Assembly: GCA_946405045.1 (NCBI GenBank) | Contig: CAMJFV010000107.1 | Location: 1 to 6,587 of the forward strand | DNA from: an uncultured Bacteroidales bacterium | GTDB taxonomy: Bacteria > Bacteroidota > Bacteroidia > Bacteroidales > Paludibacteraceae | Direction: 5' to 3' | Length of the DNA: 6,587 nucleotides | Shown: positions 5,801 through 6,587 of the stretch, in pieces | Numbering within the stretch: position 1 is the first letter of the stretch | Layout: each line of letters starts with the position of its first letter | Notes under the pieces: generated by a model | What the model was told of the DNA's origin: nothing | The model's database searches: none | Seen by the model: the letters and a program-made list of their open reading frames with translations, nothing else | Program-made: the position numbers and the translations under genes

Positions 5801-6587
5801 GCGGCAAGCGACATAGGGAGTTTTGAACCCTCAATTTCAATTGTCCATTTTTGGCGTGAGCCTGCCTGAATTTTATCTCTTAATCTTTTGATATTTGCGT
5901 TCAAACATTTGTATTCAGGAGTCTTATGCAAACAAAAACGTTTAGATGTATACTTGCCATTTTTATAGACAAAGAAAGTGACCACATATGCTTTGTCCCT
6001 ATCTTTTGTGAATAGATCATCGTATGAAAACTTAAATGTCCTCAATTCATTCTTAAGGTTGATCCACTCCTCCGTCAGAATATTTCCATCATTATCCGCA
6101 AACAGATAAAGCACGTAGGCATCGCTATCGTTGGAAGCAATGGAACATTCAATTGCCTCATTTTCAGAAATGTAACTGTAATAGTTATTAGATACCCAGA
6201 AAGAAGATTCCACAGGATTTACATTGCTTCGGCTATCATATACTACAACATTATCCTTTTTCAAAGTGTCTCCACTTTTTGAATCTATAAAGATAACTTT
6301 ATAATCTCCTAACGGCAGTTTCGACAAATCAAATTTTGCTGTGCCATTCAACAATTTTGTTCGTCTTTCGACCTCTTTACCATCTCTTTTTGAAACAAAT
6401 ATGATTTCAGCCGACAAGGAATCTTTATTCATTACTCCATAACCAGAACTGTACACATTCCATTCCGCATTTTTTGACAAATTAAGTTGTGAGGGATAAC
6501 ACGAAATCGAGAGGTTGTCACGATACAAAGTAATCTCTTTTTCAACTTCAACGACTTCTCCAGAAGGAGACGTCACTTCTGCCTCTA
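2872..6587 (-). CDS. Alpha-2-macroglobulin family protein, thioester-less (N-terminus outside window)
   Basis: The frame is open to the right edge; its first possible start, a GTG at 6574-6576, is an internal Val (EAE precedes it). The true start and any signal peptide lie outside. Numbering from that Val (1-1234): MG-type beta domains at about 15-117 and 125-345, including the family-typical MYDAALD (261-267); a carboxypeptidase-regulatory-like fold at 349-420; a SusC/RagA-type signature at 427-444; the conserved A2M segment ETAFFFPDIRT...PESVTRW (485-513); a helical thioester-type domain at about 685-1015 with GIYWKEN (947-953) and a WLLKKRETTVWRSPVATVD stretch (991-1009); and the closing MG10-like domain (KDERP, EISGYKW, FFFDRLYKGNY, ECMYSPSF). 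Relatives are large envelope proteins of about 1,800-2,000 residues, thought to trap or inhibit proteases. The thioester motif is lost here, so covalent trapping is unlikely. The gene ends 73 nt before the FNT start codon, with no hairpin terminator visible. Confidence 0.92.
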   Translation of the reverse strand, partial: EAEVTSPSGEVVEVEKEITLYRDNLSISCYPSQLNLSKNAEWNVYSSGYGVMNKDSLSAEIIFVSKRDGKEVERRTKLLNGTAKFDLSKLPLGDYKVIFIDSKSGDTLKKDNVVVYDSRSNVNPVESSFWVSNNYYSYISENEAIECSIASNDSDAYVLYLFADNDGNILTEEWINLKNELRTFKFSYDDLFTKDRDKAYVVTFFVYKNGKYTSKRFCLHKTPEYKCLNANIKRLRDKIQAGSRQKWTIEIEGSKLPMSLAATMYDAALDVYKTHTWAPNIARYSTSFYNPYDYYKSFNTIDNHTYYKAWLYPYQRIEETGYSLPVWFINKSIPSHTKSIYTSADFKEGKVIYGYVKDALGNVVAYSNVRVDNSFVSVRTDHTGYYEIYIPAKGCDLVFSEWSVLNPKKIFVDKSQRLDVVLDYPEDELIVNGYGVQKKHDVTGSVSSLSESGLSQWNSNPNKHINVQESDVKGLKRTGKCIRSNFSETAFFFPDIRTRNGKATIDFDAPESVTRWNIKIISLTQKLDLGNDEFMVRTAMPFTVRPLIPRVFRSGDTCVVAASITSNEGKTIRGKAKFLFEDNKTNKVLVEKAVDFAVSANKIQTVECQFVVPDDVESVRLTVTADGPKYSDGELHLVPVVKNKSKVIKANSSLVRKGETKELSVDADETNNVDLTFEYVPNSVWQAILAMPSVKMPLSPNAMSYTMALYVNSIVSYIASNNPSIRKTLKKWKSDPSVMESPLLKDDELKSVSIEASPWKLEALDETEQRAKVVDLMDDANTDSLINDCLDKLKKFQKNYDGGFSWFMEGEKSSEYVTVCVVRYLTKLHQQNLLTADGEQMLKKALPSVDNYLLKNFNRCKDRCGSLKATNFELMMMFSRLITQDIVPVSKDLKQTFDFVIKNTEEHWHDLTLFGKACFVRILVVLHKDSLAKEIVEAMRQTYTQSESMGIYWKENHDYFSWYNNSIAVHSEAVRAFIESGMATEEEIAEMLLWLLKKRETTVWRSPVATVDVIDLLVCTSSLNTAGGKITLPDGKTIETEEDCAFVKRSLSSKDLKNAIKVEGPEDCIGFASIYASYDADNSKITPASNQISIKKKTYRHEKRKGDDGSTEDMLTEVKDGDVVNVGDKLEVILTVENEQDLDFVMVKDERPACLEPQKEISGYKWRNGCSFYQIITDTDIRFFFDRLYKGNYNLSYILFVQAKGVYSSGISTAECMYSPSFRCNSDCGVKIRSERK
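4474..4485 (-). other. Degenerate thioester site of the macroglobulin
   Basis: Aligned without gaps to the Bacteroidetes family pattern (LPYLMEYPYECSEQTFSRYY, recalled from memory), the local sequence MPSVKMPLSPNAMSYTMALY (688-707) places N698, A699, M700 and S701 at the Cys-x-Glu-Gln positions. The flanking 'MP' and the downstream 'YVN' keep their register, so the motif is substituted rather than deleted. Confidence 0.75.
5242..5304 (-). other. SusC/RagA-like signature segment inside the macroglobulin
   Basis: Residues 425-445 contain IVNGYGVQKKHDVTGSVSS, close to the VVVGYGTQKKxxVTGSVSx signature at the start of the plug domain in SusC/RagA TonB-dependent receptors. It directly follows the carboxypeptidase-regulatory-like fold, the same order as in SusC proteins. 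No full plug or beta barrel follows; the A2M segment resumes within about 40 residues. Confidence 0.85.
5317..5532 (-). other. Carboxypeptidase-regulatory-like beta domain inside the macroglobulin
   Basis: Residues 349-420 show the pattern of this prealbumin-like fold: IYGYVKDALGNVVAYSNVRV, then VRTDHTGYYEIYIP (the TDxxGxY/F signature), then LVFSEW and a closing VVLDYP strand. In Bacteroidetes this fold usually precedes TonB-receptor plugs or decorates surface proteins. Confidence 0.8.

Noticed and set aside
6574..6576. GTG as the start of the macroglobulin gene
   Set aside because: The frame stays open to the window edge (EAE precedes the Val), no signal peptide follows, and the family's N-terminal domains are missing, so the gene continues outside.
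1..6587. Search for tRNA, rRNA, riboswitch, CRISPR, insertion sequence or attachment site
   Set aside because: Genes cover nearly all of the window, gaps are at most 81 bp, and no cloverleaf, repeat-spacer pattern, terminal inverted repeat or transposase was seen.

Overview
The window suggests a Bacteroidales bacterium (Bacteroides/Prevotella-like). The evidence is moderately AT-rich DNA, a Bacteroidetes-type large alpha-2-macroglobulin carrying a SusC/RagA-like 'GYGVQKKHDVTGSVS' signature, a 'YVDLGLPSGTLW' (Fibrobacter-major-paralogue-like) domain, a promoter of the Bacteroidetes -33/-7 type, and start codons without well-placed Shine-Dalgarno sites.

All four genes lie on the minus strand, so they read from right to left. 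(1) 6587-2872: the C-terminal ~1237 residues of an alpha-2-macroglobulin-family protein whose N-terminus lies beyond the right edge. (2) 2798-2199: a compact six-helix formate/nitrite-transporter (FNT) family channel, preceded by its own promoter at 2817-2847. (3) 2166-1288: a 292-residue protein with an FISUMP-like domain, an acidic linker and a C-terminal membrane anchor, 32 nt after the FNT gene and probably co-transcribed with it. (4) 1206-1: the N-terminal 402 residues of an ABC exporter (fused membrane and nucleotide-binding domains), cut by the left edge just after Walker A. Gaps between genes are 32-81 nt and no stretch over 300 nt lacks a gene. I see no RNA genes, mobile elements or CRISPR arrays.

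The genes do not form a pathway that I recognise. The most notable feature is the macroglobulin. Its thioester site is replaced (the C-x-E-Q positions read N-A-M-S), and a carboxypeptidase-regulatory-like fold plus a SusC/RagA signature sit just upstream of the conserved 'ETAFFFPD' segment, roughly where eukaryotic relatives carry the bait region or anaphylatoxin domain. The other points are a very short, divergent FNT channel whose first possible start codon falls inside its promoter, and a tail-anchored FISUMP-like protein without a signal peptide. I found no clear evidence of a wholly new multi-gene system.
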